Shown here: positions 1-64,000 of the stretch, in pieces
How the letters are laid out: each line of letters begins with the position of its first letter
How positions within the stretch are numbered: position 1 is the stretch's first letter
From: Paratinospora sagittata
Lineage: Eukaryota; Streptophyta; Magnoliopsida; Ranunculales; Menispermaceae
Direction of reading: 5' to 3'
Assembly: GCA_035771175.1 (NCBI GenBank)
Contig: CM069593.1
Coordinates: 23,410,641 to 23,474,640 of the forward strand
DNA: 64,000 nt
The notes under the pieces: generated by a model
What the model was told of the DNA's origin: nothing
Seen by the model: the letters and a program-made list of their open reading frames with translations, nothing else
Database searches by the model: none
Program-made: the position numbers and the translations under genes

Positions 1-153
1 CTATTTTATAATCAATATTTAACTTATACTTGTATTAGAAATGGTTAAGCTGCAGTTACTGCAGGAAATGTCTATTAAGTGATCTTCACTCATTTTCTAT
101 CTACAATAACTTCTTTGTAATTTTGACTATCAATTATTGGTATTTCATGATAG

Positions 154-63892
<63,739 letters not shown>

Positions 63893-64000
63893 AGATACGA
63901 GGTCTTACCGGCATATTGAAGACTCTTGTAAAATATATACCATCAGAGCATAGAAGAAAGTAAGGCAGTTTAATTTTTATGCATCCTAGTATACTGTTCT
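63893..64000 (+). other. NRPC1 3' untranslated region (start)
   Basis: Sequence after the TGA runs to the window edge without a clear AATAAA signal. The 3' end of the transcript is outside the window or uses a degenerate signal. Confidence 0.6.

Overview
This is plant nuclear DNA. One protein-coding gene runs left to right through almost the whole window. It encodes the largest subunit of RNA polymerase III (NRPC1/RPC1). I place 24 exons between 154 and 63892. Every intron has GT-AG ends, the phases are consistent, and the exons together give 1,262 codons including the TGA stop. The first exon(s), roughly the N-terminal 110-130 residues judging by the usual family length, lie left of the window. 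Everything else sits in introns. The plant splicing pattern, tRNA-iMet-primed Copia elements, an L1/RTE/SINE mixture and a caulimovirid relic all point to an angiosperm with large repeat-filled introns. The species cannot be named from this.

Layout. Intron 1 (308-9119): an L1 fragment, an RTE-type LINE tail split by a near-intact Copia element (Copia-1, 2481-7483, antisense), and a TRIM-like relic. Exons 2-4 cluster at 9.1-9.8 kb. Intron 4 (9834-12916): a 5'-truncated L1, a clean 259-bp TRIM and a long alternating purine-pyrimidine tract. Exons 5-8 (12.9-14.0 kb) carry the catalytic DFDGD loop. Intron 8: a tRNA-derived SINE. Intron 9 (15888-23693): a solo LTR and a decayed sense-strand L1 with a second L1 tail inside it. 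Exons 10-16 (23.7-29.1 kb) include the bridge helix. Intron 16: several truncated L1 tails, a dispersed repeat and an unexplained exon-like 132-bp segment. Exons 17-21 (33.5-37.8 kb) hold the trigger loop. Intron 21 (37847-46818): a deleted Ty3/gypsy element whose LTR is split by an L1, which is itself split by a TIR element. Exons 22-23 lie at 46.8-47.4 kb. Intron 23 (47351-63840, 16.5 kb): a second Copia element (Copia-2, 47850-52794) and a nearly complete endogenous pararetrovirus (about 55.5-63.3 kb). The last exon is only 52 nt.

The pararetrovirus reads on the minus strand: movement protein, coat protein with a CCHC knuckle, then aspartic protease-RT-RNase H, followed by a second ORF. 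There is no integrase. This order plus the second ORF is florendovirus/petuvirus-like. The main reading frame is open apart from one frame slip and two stop codons.

The host gene looks intact. The LTR elements with internal coding sequence and the virus are all antisense to it, while sense-strand insertions are truncated, tiny or solo LTRs. No CRISPR array, tRNA or rRNA gene was found.
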